64,000 nt of DNA from Bettongia penicillata ogilbyi. Lineage: Eukaryota; Chordata; Mammalia; Diprotodontia; Potoroidae. Every line of letters starts with the position of its first letter. Position 1 is the stretch's first letter. Under the pieces are notes generated by a model, which was not told where the DNA came from, did not search any database, and saw only the letters and a program-made list of their open reading frames with translations. The stretch spans positions 6,936,389 to 7,000,388 of the forward strand of contig JAJHZJ010000808.1 of NCBI GenBank assembly GCA_023548195.1, in the 5' to 3' direction. The position numbers and the translations under genes are program-made. Below, piece after piece: positions 32,871 through 43,413 of this stretch.

Positions 32871-34094
32871 TCCCCTTGCTCTGTTTTTGCTGAGCAAGCA
32901 AAGAGAAAAACAAAATGAGGCCTTATGGCATCATATTTGTATAAATGAATAAGGGCTTGCTGCTTAAGAGACACAATCTCATAATGGGAATATTTCTATA
33001 TTTAGGTCATAATGGATCAATGGACAAGTTCTATGCTTTTCTTTTTTTTTTGCATCAAGGGGAAATGGAGACTGGAGTCCATAGTAGCCTAGAAAATCTA
33101 GTTCAATTCTCCATAGATTATTGTTTAGGCCACAAAAATTTATCTAATCAGTATGTCACCGGGTGGCTCCGTTGCTAGCTAAGGTTTCCCTTTTACTCTG
33201 GAGGATGAAAAAAGCTACACAGGCAAAGGTGTTTTAGCTACAGCATCTCATCAGAATTTAATCTAAGGGAAGTTTAATGGGGTTTTCAAGTCATGTGCTC
33301 TCCAGTTAATTAACTTAGTTGAAGCACTGATTTATTAGACAGAAATTTCTGATAAGTAAGTGTTTTCTTCTCAGGCTTCAGTTGAAGGAGACAGCATTGA
33401 GTCCTCTGCCATGAGAGAGCACTACAGTTTTTAATAATTATAAAAGATGATCATCCCTTTGTGAAAATATTCCCCGACACATTCATTTAAAAGCTTAGCA
33501 CAGGTAAAAGTTGATGAAATTAAATGTACACTCTGGTTGGGGATCAGATGGCTCACAGACTTTATAATATGTAGTAAGGCTCAAGGTTTCTGGCTCAAAG
33601 CCAGTTGTAGATGATGGTAATCTAAGATTTTACTGTAGGCTGACTGTGTTATAGCACCATAACCAGAGAATGAAAGACTTAGTAATCTAGGTCAAAATGC
33701 CAGGGTGATAAAAGCAATTAATGGAGGCCAACCATCCAAGACTATTTGAAGTTGCTATCTAACTTTCTTGAGACCTCATTCAGAGGTAGACTTGTTTTTC
33801 CCATGTGGTTAGTGACTTTCACTCCAGACAGCTCATCCTAACACTGTAGGGCAGAGGGTTAGCTGTCTTGGACACAGAAAGGTTCTTACTTTGTTCCTAA
33901 TACAAGATTTAATCATAGATGAAATTACGGTTTGTTAGGTGATGTTATCTGGGAACTGTCCCCAACTTTCTAACTCACCTTCCTGTCATGACAAATGATA
34001 TCACTAAAAATGTTTTCTTTTCAACTGAGGTCTTATTGCTTGGAATGGTATTACAATTCATTATTCTCTGATGGTAAGACTTACATTGTTTTAT
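32871..34094. other. Unrecognised sequence
   Basis: No gene. Bases 33240-33540 are repeat-free and AT-rich. Two 77-codon frames at 32719-33178 overlap the SINE or are unremarkable. Confidence 0.35.
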
Positions 34095-34290
34095 TGATTT
34101 GTTTTACAATGTAGTCTTCACAAAAATCCTATGGGATATGTAATGTAATTATTATTATCTCTATTTTAAAGGTGAGGTAATAACCTCAAGGAGGCTAAGT
34201 AGCTTGTCCAGGGTCACATAGCTAGTGACTGTAACAGTTAATATATAAAGGCAGGTCCCTCCTGCTTCTAGTCTAGTGCCCTTTTTATCA
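34095..34290 (-). mobile_element. MIR/core-type SINE
   Basis: Reversed tail (tcacaaaaatcctatgggat), core (ttgtccagggtcacatagct) and head (tctagtgccctttttatc). Confidence 0.7.
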
Positions 34291-34374
34291 GAGTAGGGCA
34301 AAGGGACTGGATCAGTGATTTCATTGGTATAAGTAATTCCCAGTGTATAAATTCCCTTTACTTATGTAAGTCAA

Positions 34375-34535
34375 CAGCTAGTCTGCAACTGCCTTGGTTG
34401 CCTGGAAAACAGAGAGATTAAGTGACTTGCTTAAGATCCCAGATCCAAAGTAGGTTAGGAACAGGATTTTAACCCAGGTTTCCTGACTTCAAGGACAGTC
34501 TCTATCCACTGTGCAACACTGCCTCTCTTTACAGT
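34375..34535 (-). mobile_element. SINE, head-containing fragment
   Basis: gattaagtgacttgcttaag, then aggattttaacccaggtttc and a head ccactgtgcaacactgcct. Confidence 0.65.
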
Positions 34536-34545
34536 ATCCAGAGGT

Positions 34546-34775
34546 TCTTATCCTGGGGTCCATGAAAACTTTAAGGAGTTTGTGGATAGAATTCAGGGAA
34601 TTCATGGACTTGGGGAGAAATTATATTTCTATCTTCATTAACCTTTAACTATAACTTAGAATTTCATTCAGTTACATTTTTCTAAAAGACATTGTTCTGA
34701 GAAGTGTCCCACAAATTTCACCAGAGTGCCTAAGAGGGACATGATAAACAAGAAAATGAAGAACTTCGGTCCTAT
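34546..34775 (+). mobile_element. hAT-type non-autonomous DNA transposon
   Basis: A gaggttcttatcctggggtc start, then ggaattcatggacttgggg and an end resembling the reversed start (gaagaacttcggtcc). Internal blocks (gacattgttctgagaagtgt, caccagagtgcctaag) recur reversed at 51333-51545. Confidence 0.6.
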
Positions 34776-35144
34776 GCTAATAAAACACGTATAGATGTAA
34801 GTATATTCATAGTAAAAGAAGCATCTCCACCTATAGCTAGGTCTAGATATATGTATATTTTAACACATTAAGTTATGACATGTCATTATTCTTTGGGAGA
34901 ATTAGTCCAGCAGAGTATTTTCAAAGATAAATGTTTCCTGATGCCAAATCCTGGAGTTAACAACATTGCCATGGGCAGAAGGCGGTATGAAGGTTCTGAG
35001 TAATGTCTAAATGGAAGGAGCACCATGGAGAAGGATTGGGGTGCTGAAAAGTGGAAATAGGAACAAACCAATGTGGAACTTTACCAGCTTTTCATTTGCT
35101 TCGATCTAGACCCAAGTCTCTAAGTCTGTGTGCCATAATTATCA
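34776..35144. other. Unrecognised sequence
   Basis: Nothing recognised. Confidence 0.3.
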
Positions 35145-35410
35145 CCACTTAATAATTAATAGATACTGAATGTCTATTATGGACAAAGCACTACAGAGGA
35201 TTCAGAGATGAATAAGATGTGGTTCCTTTCCTTGAGGATCCAAACAGAAGCTGAGTAGAAGAGATCAGGCAAGTATATAAGTTACAGAAACAAGGAATTC
35301 AATGGAGCCTGCGTTAAGCAACTTATTGGTGCTATGAAATTTCAGAGGAATGAGAGAACAGTTACATTTAGGAGAATAAGGGTATGCTTCCTAAAGTTAG
35401 TGATAGTGAC
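35145..35410 (-). mobile_element. L2-like LINE fragment
   Basis: Reversed 3' end: gatactgaatgtctattatg, then tttccttgaggatccaaac. The body is decayed. Confidence 0.45.
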
Positions 35411-35475
35411 ATTGGTGCTATAACTAAGAAGAGAAAATCTGATGTTATAATATCATATATATAATATAAACACTT

Positions 35476-35499
35476 TAAGGTTATGAATTCATAACCTTA
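35476..35499. repeat. Perfect 24-bp palindrome
   Basis: Two 12-base arms (TAAGGTTATGAA and its exact complement) meet at a GAATTC centre with no spacer and no mismatch. Confidence 0.9.
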
Positions 35500-35529
35500 T
35501 TCATATAATTATGGTTGAATCTCACCATT

Positions 35530-35908
35530 CATGAATGCATGAACACATTCATTCAACAAACATTTATTAAGCCCCGTTACATGCAGAGCATTGTACTATG
35601 AGCAGAGGAAATAGAGTTTAGATAAGACAGCCTCTTGTACTTATCAAAATTTACTTTCTAATAGGAGATTAAGACAGAAACTCAGACAATAAACATTATC
35701 TATGACTCTACATAAGGTAACTGTATTAGAGAGGTCCAACATAAAGTGCTATGAGATCTTATTGAGGGATAAGAGAAGGCATCATTGAGCAGATCGCATT
35801 TAAATCTAGTTTTAAATGATAACTATAAATTCAACAGCTGAGGTGAGAAGAACATTTCTGGAAACAGGAACTAACTGAGCAAAGGCATGTAGTAGAAGGG
35901 ATGTTCAA
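35530..35908 (-). mobile_element. L2 LINE, split copy (3' side)
   Basis: Reversed L2: cattcattcaacaaacattt, attaagccccgttacatgca, then ggaaacaggaactaactgag and caaaggcatgtagtag. It is interrupted by an L1 tail at 35909-36266. Confidence 0.65.
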
Positions 35909-36266
35909 CAACCACAGCATGCAAGGAATTTTTCTGGTAGACTTAAGTCCTTCACAGCAATGAAAGGACCTAAAAAAAATTTTCAATGGACTCGAGGTAA
36001 AATGCCTTCCACATCCAGAGAAAGAATTGTGGAATTGGACAACAAGATGAAGCAGACTATTTTCTCTTGTGCTATGTTTTGACTTATGGTTTCTCCCATT
36101 CATTTTAATTCTTCTGTGAAACATGACTAAGGTTTTCACCTTATATAAGATTGCATGCCATCTCAGGGAGGGAGGAGTGAAGGAGGGGGAGAAAGGGGAA
36201 AAATCCAAGATATATGGAAGTGCTTGTAGAAAACTGAAAACAAATAAAATAATTTAAAAAAAGGAG
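35909..36266 (+). mobile_element. 5'-truncated L1 insertion with perfect 14-bp target duplication
   Basis: The L1 3' end (catccagagaaagaattgtg, gaaacatgactaaggttttc, gggagggaggagtgaagg) ends in an A-rich tail at about 36250-36266. The flanks carry identical 14-base duplications, gaagggatgttcaa, at 35895-35908 and 36267-36280. This fixes the ends exactly and shows classical target-primed insertion into the L2. Confidence 0.9.
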
Positions 36267-36600
36267 GAAGGGATGTTCAAGTGGAAATGGGTAGACACTG
36301 TAGATAGCCACATGATGGGGACCTTTCAGGGTAGTAATATGAGATGAGGCTGAAAGAGTACATGGCATTGTATTGAGGAGGATTTTGTACACTGGACAGA
36401 AACATCAGAAATTTACTTTGGAAATAATAGAGCACCTGCTAAAGGTATTTGAGCAAGAGAGTGACATGATCAGAATTATGTGTAACAGATTATTCTGGCA
36501 GTGATGATTGTTGGATGTGGGGAAAGTGGAGGTGGGAAGACCTGTTTGAAAGCTATTGGCATTGTCTAGGTAGGTGGTAATGAGGTCTTGATTATTATAG
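36267..36600 (-). mobile_element. L2 LINE, split copy (5' side)
   Basis: It continues the L2 beyond the L1 tail: gggtagtaatatgagatgag, ttgagcaagagagtgacatg and gtgacatgatcagaattatg, then ggtgggaagacctgtttgaa. It is collinear with the reverse of the L2 at 11240-11650. Confidence 0.65.
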
Positions 36601-36829
36601 TAGCTGTGGAAATGTGGAAAAAAAGGAGAAGAAAGGGGTATTACAGAGAAGAAATTGACATAATTTGTTGGGAAGAGAAAATAGATTTCTGTTATTTGTA
36701 TTTGTAAATAGAGACATGGATTGTGTTACAACTGTGAAATGTTTCATGTATTTTAGATAAGGCTATTGTATTATTATTTTTATTGAACTGTTTTACTTTA
36801 TTACAAGAGTCTTCACATGAAATAGAAGT

Positions 36830-37030
36830 CATCTGTAAATGCATAGTAAGTACCAGGATACAAAGACAAAATGAAACAACCCCTACCTTGGCTTATGTTC
36901 CATTAAGGAAAAAAAAAACATAGCTCTATAGAAAATAAGTACTGGGTAATATTTCTGGTGGGTAGCAAGGAGAAATTGAAAGTAGGAGTGGGATCAGAAA
37001 AGGCTTCAGGTAGAAGGTAGAATGTAAGAT
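36830..37030 (-). mobile_element. L2-like LINE fragment
   Basis: gtaagtaccaggatacaaag, ccctaccttggcttatgttc, then gaaaaggcttcaggtagaag. Confidence 0.5.
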
Positions 37031-37084
37031 GAATACATAAATAAAACTAATAAAACTATGTGGTAATAAGAATGATAACAGGTC

Positions 37085-37350
37085 TCATTTATAAAATTGA
37101 ATGATAATAGATGACATTTATATAGTACTAAGATTTTCACAGTTCTTTATACATAGTATCTCACTTTATCCTTACAATCACTCATTGGGGCAGATGGTAT
37201 TATTATTTCCATTTTAGAGAGGTAAATAAGGCTTAGAGAGAATAGTTGACAGGTTAAGTTTACACATTTAAGAAATGTCTGAGGCAAGATAAAAACTCAG
37301 AGCTTCCTGACTCCAAGTTCAGTGTGCTAGCCACTATACCATCCCGCCTG
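37085..37350 (-). mobile_element. MIR/core-type SINE, full length
   Basis: Reversed tail (gatgacatttatatagtact), ccttacaatcactcattggg, ccattttagagaggtaaata, then head ctagccactataccatcc. Confidence 0.75.
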
Positions 37351-37404
37351 ATTAACTACAAAGGACATATGAAGGAAGACACTATGTGCATGGAGAGAAG
37401 GAAA

Positions 37405-37560
37405 TGATAAATATATGTATGTATAGAATGGTTTTACATGCATATATGTATATATGTATGTATATGTATGTTATGTGTATAAATGTATATATATATATAT
37501 ATATATATATTTAATATTTATACATACACCTGCACAGACACACACACACATATTTGTATC
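37405..37560. repeat. Alternating purine-pyrimidine microsatellite
   Basis: atgtatgtat-type runs, a (TA)n at 37484-37510 and a CACACA run at 37535-37552. Confidence 0.85.
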
Positions 37561-37649
37561 TACTGGTAGACATCTCTAGGGTGGGGGAGTGTATTGTCCA
37601 GGCAACATTCACAGCACTGAGGGTGGTTATGAATATTTAAGCATGGTTC

Positions 37650-38007
37650 TGAATCGCAAAATATAACAGACTCTCCATATAGAAAGCAGAATAAAAACCT
37701 TTATTCAAACACCAGAAAGCCAAATTCCAACACCTGAAATCCAAATCCATCATAGTAACCAAGAAGTAAATACACATTGGTGCTGCAGAGGATGAAGGCA
37801 TTTCCAAGCCTTCCCACAAACAAACACTCAGGAGCCTAGCTGTGCCTACTTGCCTGAGTCCTTCCCAGCTCTGACTATCCTGACCAACTTCCTCTCAGCT
37901 CTGCTCCACCCTTCCTGTTCTACCCGTTCAGCAAGCTCCCCTCACCAAGCTGGTCACATGGGCCTATTAATGAATGGGAAAGATCTTCCCATTTAAATTA
38001 CCATTAC
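37650..38007 (-). mobile_element. Solo LTR (copy 2)
   Basis: Same family and orientation as 9910-10314. On the minus strand it starts TGTAATGGTAATTTAAATGG. An AATAAA signal (tttattc on plus at about 37702) lies near its 3' end, and it ends near ...GATTCA. Shared blocks are ttcaaacaccagaaagccaa and tcacatgggcctattaatga. No internal retroviral sequence is attached. Confidence 0.75.
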
Positions 38008-38179
38008 AGGGGGGAAAGAGAAAGTTACATAATTTTATTATATATTTAAAAGAGATAGCAAACTGTGCATCATTAATTTGCAGTTTTATGTTCAATCATC
38101 TTTTTTTCTATTCTACTATGGTATGAAAATACTTGTTTTATTTCTTAAGTTCAGATTAAAATAAATAAAATTTTTAAAA

Positions 38180-38560
38180 AGATATGAAAACAAGGTGTCA
38201 TTGAGGAATAGTGTCATTATACATTGACGGGGGTGGGAGCTTGGAAAAGTGGGGATTAGGGAAAGCTCCTGGGAGAAGTAGGAATTGGATTTGAACTTTG
38301 AAGAAGATAAGCAGGAATTTCACAGGTAACGAGGAGAAGTGGAGATTGGTCCAAGCAGAGGTAGCATGGTGAAGGATGAGAGTGATGCATGAGAACACAG
38401 TGGTTGTTTTGGGGAGTAATGCAATGAATCTGAAAAGAAAAATCTAGCACATATAGAAGGAATAAGGAAAGATGAGGTGGCAAAAGTCAGCAGCTTTGTT
38501 GTGGAGGTCACAGATGGGCAGATAGAGGAGTCTGACCATTCCTCCATAGGTTATTTGGAA
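38180..38560 (-). mobile_element. L2-like LINE fragment
   Basis: gaaagctcctgggagaagta, then ggatttgaactttgaagaag. A decayed body follows, with the same layout as other reversed L2-like copies here. Three minus-strand frames of 66-75 codons overlap it and are shadows. Confidence 0.5.
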
Positions 38561-39251
38561 CAGTTAAGGTTTTTGGAGTGAAGACCCAGTGTTATCAGCT
38601 AGCAAATAGTGGAGCTAGACACTTCAGCCCAGGTCTTGTGACTGATTCTGGCACCCTCACCTTTTAGCTTCTCTCAAATGTGCCTTTCAGAATATATAAG
38701 CAGGCTACAGATATAGGGTTATTTTTTAAAGGACATATTTCATAACCATCACACACAAACACACACACACACAAAACACACAACTAAGATCATCTTAAGG
38801 CCATGTTTTCAATCCTTCTGAGGTTTTAAATTTTAAGTTGAAAGTTTGGGATTAATGGGGACCCTGCTAGGGGCTCGTGTTGATCATAAATTCTTTTAGA
38901 CGTTTGCAATTACATAAATTCCTGGAAGAACTCAAATATTTAGTGTAAAAAATAGCCCATGCTGCTAGAGTAGCATTCAAATTGAAGTATGGCAGCTGCA
39001 TATTTTCTCCCCTGGAATTAAATTGTCTGCCTGCTCAGTCATCTGGGCTTTGCTGCATTAAGCTTCCCTTTCATCATATTTATCTCTTCCTGGCATTTGC
39101 CCACAGTGTCAACCAGTTTCTGGTTTCTAGAACAGTGAGCTCTGTTCTGTTTGTGAGAGCTACACATGCTTTTGTGAAACCAGCTCATCGACTTTGGACC
39201 AACCATGTAGGCCAACTCTTCACTGTAATTCATTTCTGAATCCTCTTTTGG
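38561..39251. other. Unrecognised sequence; (AC)n
   Basis: A short (AC)n lies at 38755-38775 and a possible MIR scrap at 38590-38660. Opposed frames of 85 and 64 codons at 38982-39239 show no recognisable domain. Confidence 0.35.
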
Positions 39252-39440
39252 AGAGGTAGTATGGGGGAAAGAACATGAGATTCAGAATTCCAGTTGCTGC
39301 TCTGCTATTTATTAGCCTTGTGACCCAGGGTGAATATTTTCATGTCTCTGGCTTTCAGTTTCTCTGTCTTTATAATGGTAGAGTTATACGAGTCTTACCC
39401 ACTATAACTCTACAAGTCCCACCCACCTTAAAGAGCTAAT
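39252..39440 (+). mobile_element. MIR-type SINE
   Basis: Head gagaggtagtatgggggaaa, ccttgtgacccagggtgaat, then ctgtctttataatgg. Confidence 0.65.
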
Positions 39441-39737
39441 GTGACATTTATGAAAATTTGTTAAGAATTTGAAAATTGTAAAGTAATCTATTAAGTACTA
39501 AGCAGGCATATTAAAGCACTTTCAGGAGTAGGATTTTACAGAACAAAAATATGAATTAATTTGCGGGGGATCAAATCACCCAAATGTAGGTAATAATCAG
39601 GGAAGCCTTTGTCATAGGTAAAGTTGGTAGGTACCTACCTCATATGATTTGCAAGGTGACAGGGAGGGTAAGTGATTGGGTATATAGTGAAATGATTCTT
39701 TAACTGGGAGCAATAATAAAATAATAATGAAAACATT

Positions 39738-40000
39738 TACAGGCAGTTAGGGCGTTTCAGTGGATGGAGAGATGAACATGGAGTCAGGAACACTGAGATG
39801 AATTACTGCCTCAGACACTTTGTACCTATGTGATCCTGGACACTTCTCTTAGCCACTATTTCCCTCAGTGTTCCTATCTGTAAAATGAAATAAATAATAG
39901 TACCTATCTCTCAGGGTTGCTATGAGGATAAAATGAGTTCATATTTTCAAAAGGGGTTTTTAAACATTAAAATGCTTTGTAAATGCTAGATGAAGGTGAA
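39738..40000 (+). mobile_element. MIR/core-type SINE, full length
   Basis: Head caggcagttagggcgtttca, core atgtgatcctggacacttct, then ctgtaaaatgaaataaataa, gctatgaggataaaatgagt and a tail ctttgtaaatgctag. Confidence 0.8.
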
Positions 40001-40484
40001 AACAATAGTAATGAAATAGAAGCCAAATCAGCAAATTAAAACTGAAATTAGAAATTTCTTTTTTTTTTTAATTGTGAAAGCCTCATGAAATAATGTAAGA
40101 TAAACCCGTTACTCACCGTCACTACTCTAGTCCACTTTGTAGCCTGGGAATTGGTTTGTTACTCAGAGCACTCCTATGGTGGTCTCTGACTAGAATCTCC
40201 TACCTGTGACTGCCAGTGACTGACTCAGTGAGGCCACCTCCCCACCTCTATTTTACAAGAGGCGATTGTGTTCAACTACATGAAAGAAAGGAAAAGTACA
40301 ATTGCATGTGTTGGGGCAGACAGAAGACTGCTGTGGAGAACTCGGAACAAAGGAAAGAGGCTTCTATGCCACAGGGAAAAGGGACTAGGGACTTCAATTC
40401 GCCCTCCCTCTACAAAATTTACTAAAGGCAGAAGACCAGAAGGGTCCCGATACTTTTTAACTCAAGGAGATTAATAATGCCCAG
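40001..40484. other. Unrecognised sequence
   Basis: Small frames of 68-69 codons at 40216-40474 have no recognisable features. Confidence 0.35.
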
Positions 40485-40630
40485 CTTCAAAGAATAAGGA
40501 TAATATTATCACCTACCGCCCAGAGTTCTTGTGAGGACTGAATGAGATATTTGTAAAGGTTCTTAACACAGTGCCTGGCATACAGTAGGTGCCAAATAGA
40601 TGTTGTTGTTGTCGTAGTAGTAAGTATTCG
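40485..40630 (+). mobile_element. SINE 3' half
   Basis: gtgaggactgaatgagatat, acacagtgcctggcatacag, then a (TTG)n-like end. Confidence 0.7.
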
Positions 40631-40801
40631 TGAGGACTCTGTAATAAGGTAAAGAGAAAGAATCAAAGAGTGAGCTAAGTCAGAGACTAATTACAACAAA
40701 AAGGCTGGAAGACTAAATGTACAAGAGACTTGAATTTTGAGGCTTAAAATTCTGATTGGAATATTATTATTCAATAAGAAATATTAAATGAGAGGATATA
40801 A

Positions 40802-41637
40802 TGCCATTCACAGCAACACACTTGAGGACTGCTGCTGTGAGTAATTTTAAAGGTCACATAGTATAATGAACTTTATTCAGCAAGAAACTAAACATTGCTC
40901 AATAAAGTAAAGAATAACATTTATAATATCTTAAGCAAAACATATCATCTAATATATAAATGTATCTCATAACACCTAGTATATCATAAGGTGCATAACA
41001 TATATCGTTGCATTCCCAAAGTCTGGGGGTCCCAGACTAGGATCTTCCCTATCATAGCATATTATTAAGGGGTAGCAGAAAATGCCATACCATCCTAGGT
41101 CACTGTAAGAACAATCTTTGTAATTAATACACAGTGTGCAAGTAAAGTCCTCTCTCATCTTGACTTGACGCTGACTTCCGAACTTCCTGTTCTTCTTTTG
41201 TGGGCTAACCACTCCCAGCTCTTACCTGGGTTCTCACACAGGCTGCTCCTTGTCTCAGCTTTCAGGGACTGTTCCACTCCAAACTTTTCCTGTTTCTACC
41301 TGACAGTAGGCCCCAGGGGCTCCTGCTTCTGTTTCTAGGAAAAACAAAGCTTAACAGGGCTATAAAAATATTTATACACATTGCCAGTGCCCCAGGGGCT
41401 CCTGGCTTCTGTTTCTAGGAAAAACAAAGCTTAACAGGGCTATAAAAATATTTATACACATTGCCAGTGCCATCCAGACAGGACTTCTGTGAGAAATTAA
41501 CACAAACCAACAAAGAACATTTCTGTCTGAGAAATTAACACAGACAGGACTTCTGTCTGAGAAATGAACACAGACCAACAGACAGGGTTTCTGTCTGAGG
41601 AATTAACACAGATCAACACACTGGGCTCCTGACAACA
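40802..41637 (-). mobile_element. LTR of a second endogenous retrovirus-like family
   Basis: Read on the minus strand it starts TGTTGTCAGGAGCCC and ends near ...TGTGAATGGCA, with AATAAA about 70 bases before that end. Its promoter-proximal region holds a nearly identical 79/80-base tandem duplication (41311-41389 and 41390-41469), each copy with a TATAAATA-like box. Just upstream are four 28-38-base units built on ttctgtctgagaaattaaca (41476-41620). No internal genes are attached. Target duplications were not found and the ends are approximate. Confidence 0.6.
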
Positions 41638-41759
41638 CAAATATTCTTTCTGTTAGACCTCCCCATAAGCACGTTCCTCTAGCCCACTCATACTTTCATA
41701 GCCAGTTGAATGTGTGTGTTATTCCCTCCAGAAGCCAAACCTGATGAAAGGAAGGCTCA

Positions 41760-42948
41760 TTTATCTTACTCTGAAGTATCATACTCAGTTTTTCTGCATA
41801 GGTCACTCTTGGTTTTAATTCTAGTTCCTTTGACATCTGGAATATCCTATTTCAAGCCCTCCAGTCCCTTAATGTAGCAGTTGCTAAATCTTGTGTTATC
41901 CTGATTGTGTTTCCACAATGCTCAAATTATTTATTTATGACTGCTTACAATATTTTCTCTTGATCTCAGAGCTCTGAAATTTGGCTACAATACTCCTGGT
42001 TCTCCTTTTGACATCTCTTTCAGTGGGTTATTGGTGAATTCTTTCAATATGTATTTTACCCTCTGGTTCTAGAATTTCAAGGAAGTTTTCCTTGATAATT
42101 TCTTGAAAGATGATTTCTAGGCTCTTTTTTTTTAAATTACCTCTTCTGGATCCATTTTCCAGGTCAGTTATTTTTCCAGTGATATACTTCTCATTGTCTT
42201 CTATTTTTTTCATTCTTTTGTTTTATTTTATGGTTTCTTGATTTGTCATAAAGTCATTAGCTTCCATTCTATTTTTTGTGGGATTATTTTCTTCATTGCG
42301 CTCTTGGATCTCTTTTTCCATTTGGCCAATTCTGCTTTTCAAGGCATTCTTCTATTGACATTTTGGACATCTTTTGCCATTTGGGTTCATGTTCATCCTT
42401 CGTTGCCGAAGAAGACCATGCCATCAGAGAAATGATGACATGACTTGCACTTGACTTTGTTTTGAGTGAAGGAGGGCTGTGCAGGTCACCAGCCTCACTT
42501 CTCCTCCAGTGCCATCTGGTGCAACAGACGCTTCTCATGGGCCTTTCAGGTCACTGTGGGCTGGAAATCTCCTCCACTCTATTGTTCTCCACTTCTGCTG
42601 CTCCAAAATTTGTTGAGAGTCCCTCTCTACAGGTATTTTATGGGCTATGGGGGGACCCTGAGTAAGTGTGTCTTTCTAGTCCCCATGATTTTCTCGCATC
42701 ACTCTCATTTATCTTCTCAATTTTTCCTCCATTTCTCTTACTTGATTTTCAAAATCACTTTTTGAGCCTTTCCATTGCCTGAGACCAATTCATATTTTTC
42801 TTCGAGATTTTGGATGCAGGTGCTTTATCTTTGCTGTTTTCTTCTGAATGTATGTTTTTATCTTCCGTATCACTAATGATGTAAGAAAATACCTCTTCAC
42901 CAAGAAAGTAAAAATCTATAGTCTGTTTCTTTCCTCCCATTTGCTCAT
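41760..42948 (-). pseudogene. L1-clade ORF1 remnant
   Basis: This encoded the RNA-binding ORF1 protein of an L1 or half-L1 element. The start lies at about 42948, followed by a frameshift. An N-terminal block contains TIDFYFLGEEVFS and then the lead into the coiled coil (MNWSQAMERLKK). The middle of the coiled coil is replaced by the insertion at 42386-42685. After it comes the linker and RRM-like region (KIEDNEKYITGKITDLENGS, then IIFQEIIKENFLEILE), and then a decayed C-terminal domain region. Frames are broken at several points. The same blocks in the same order occur in the plus-strand copy at 54466-55566. Confidence 0.75.
42386..42685 (-). mobile_element. Chimeric insertion: L1 5'UTR fragment joined to RTE-tailed SINE 3' end
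   Basis: On the plus strand, 42386-42520 is the reversed 3' half of the RTE-tailed SINE (gttcatccttcgttgccgaa, gatgacatgacttgcacttg, ctcacttctcctccagtgcc). From about 42520 to 42685 it becomes reversed L1 5'UTR (gtgggctggaaatctcctcc, ccaaaatttgttgagagtcc), resembling the host element's own 5'UTR at 43260-43380 but of another subfamily. The whole lies inside ORF1. Confidence 0.65.
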
Positions 42949-43413
42949 TTTCCTAGACAGCTACTTGAGTTTTGAGCTCTTTGTTAAGCAGAGGACTACA
43001 CAAGGAGACTCCCCGTCAGCAGTGACTTCTACCACTCTGGGGCTGTGGCTGGACCACTCTCCTTTCTCAGCCAGGTGAGAGACCCTTCCCACTGACCTTC
43101 AAAGCTGTCTTTAGTGTTTAGGAGTTGAGAAGTCTGGAAACTGTCACAGCTGCCAGAGATTCAGTCCCCTAAGACCTGTTCCAGCTCTGTCTACGTGGTA
43201 TGGCCCACCCCAATGAGCTATACTTCCAGCCTCATGTGATAGTTGCTTCCTTTCGATCTTCCAAATTGTCTTGGGCTAGAAATTTGCTTCAGTCTGTCAT
43301 TTTGTGACTTCTGTTACTCTAGAATTTGTTTAGAGCCATTTTTATAGATTTTAGGTAGTTTTCTGGGGGGCTCTAGCAGGTCTTCTACTCTGCCATCTTG
43401 GTTCTACCTCCTC

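Larger units (their letters stand above)
41655..43413 (-). mobile_element. L1/HAL1-type element: 5'UTR, ORF1, start of 3'UTR
   Basis: The minus strand starts near ccaagatggcagagtagaag (43400 region), which is the classic L1-type 5' end. The element carries ORF1 and then runs, after a deletion, into a 3'UTR block (gagggaataacacacacatt on the minus strand) that matches the HAL1-like element at 54292-56554. No ORF2 sequence is present. It is cut off on the left next to the LTR and has a chimeric insertion at 42386-42685 inside ORF1. Confidence 0.75.

Noticed and set aside
38982..39239. Opposed open frames of 85 and 64 codons as a possible exon
   Set aside because: No flanking splice sites that stand out, no known domain, and both strands open equally.
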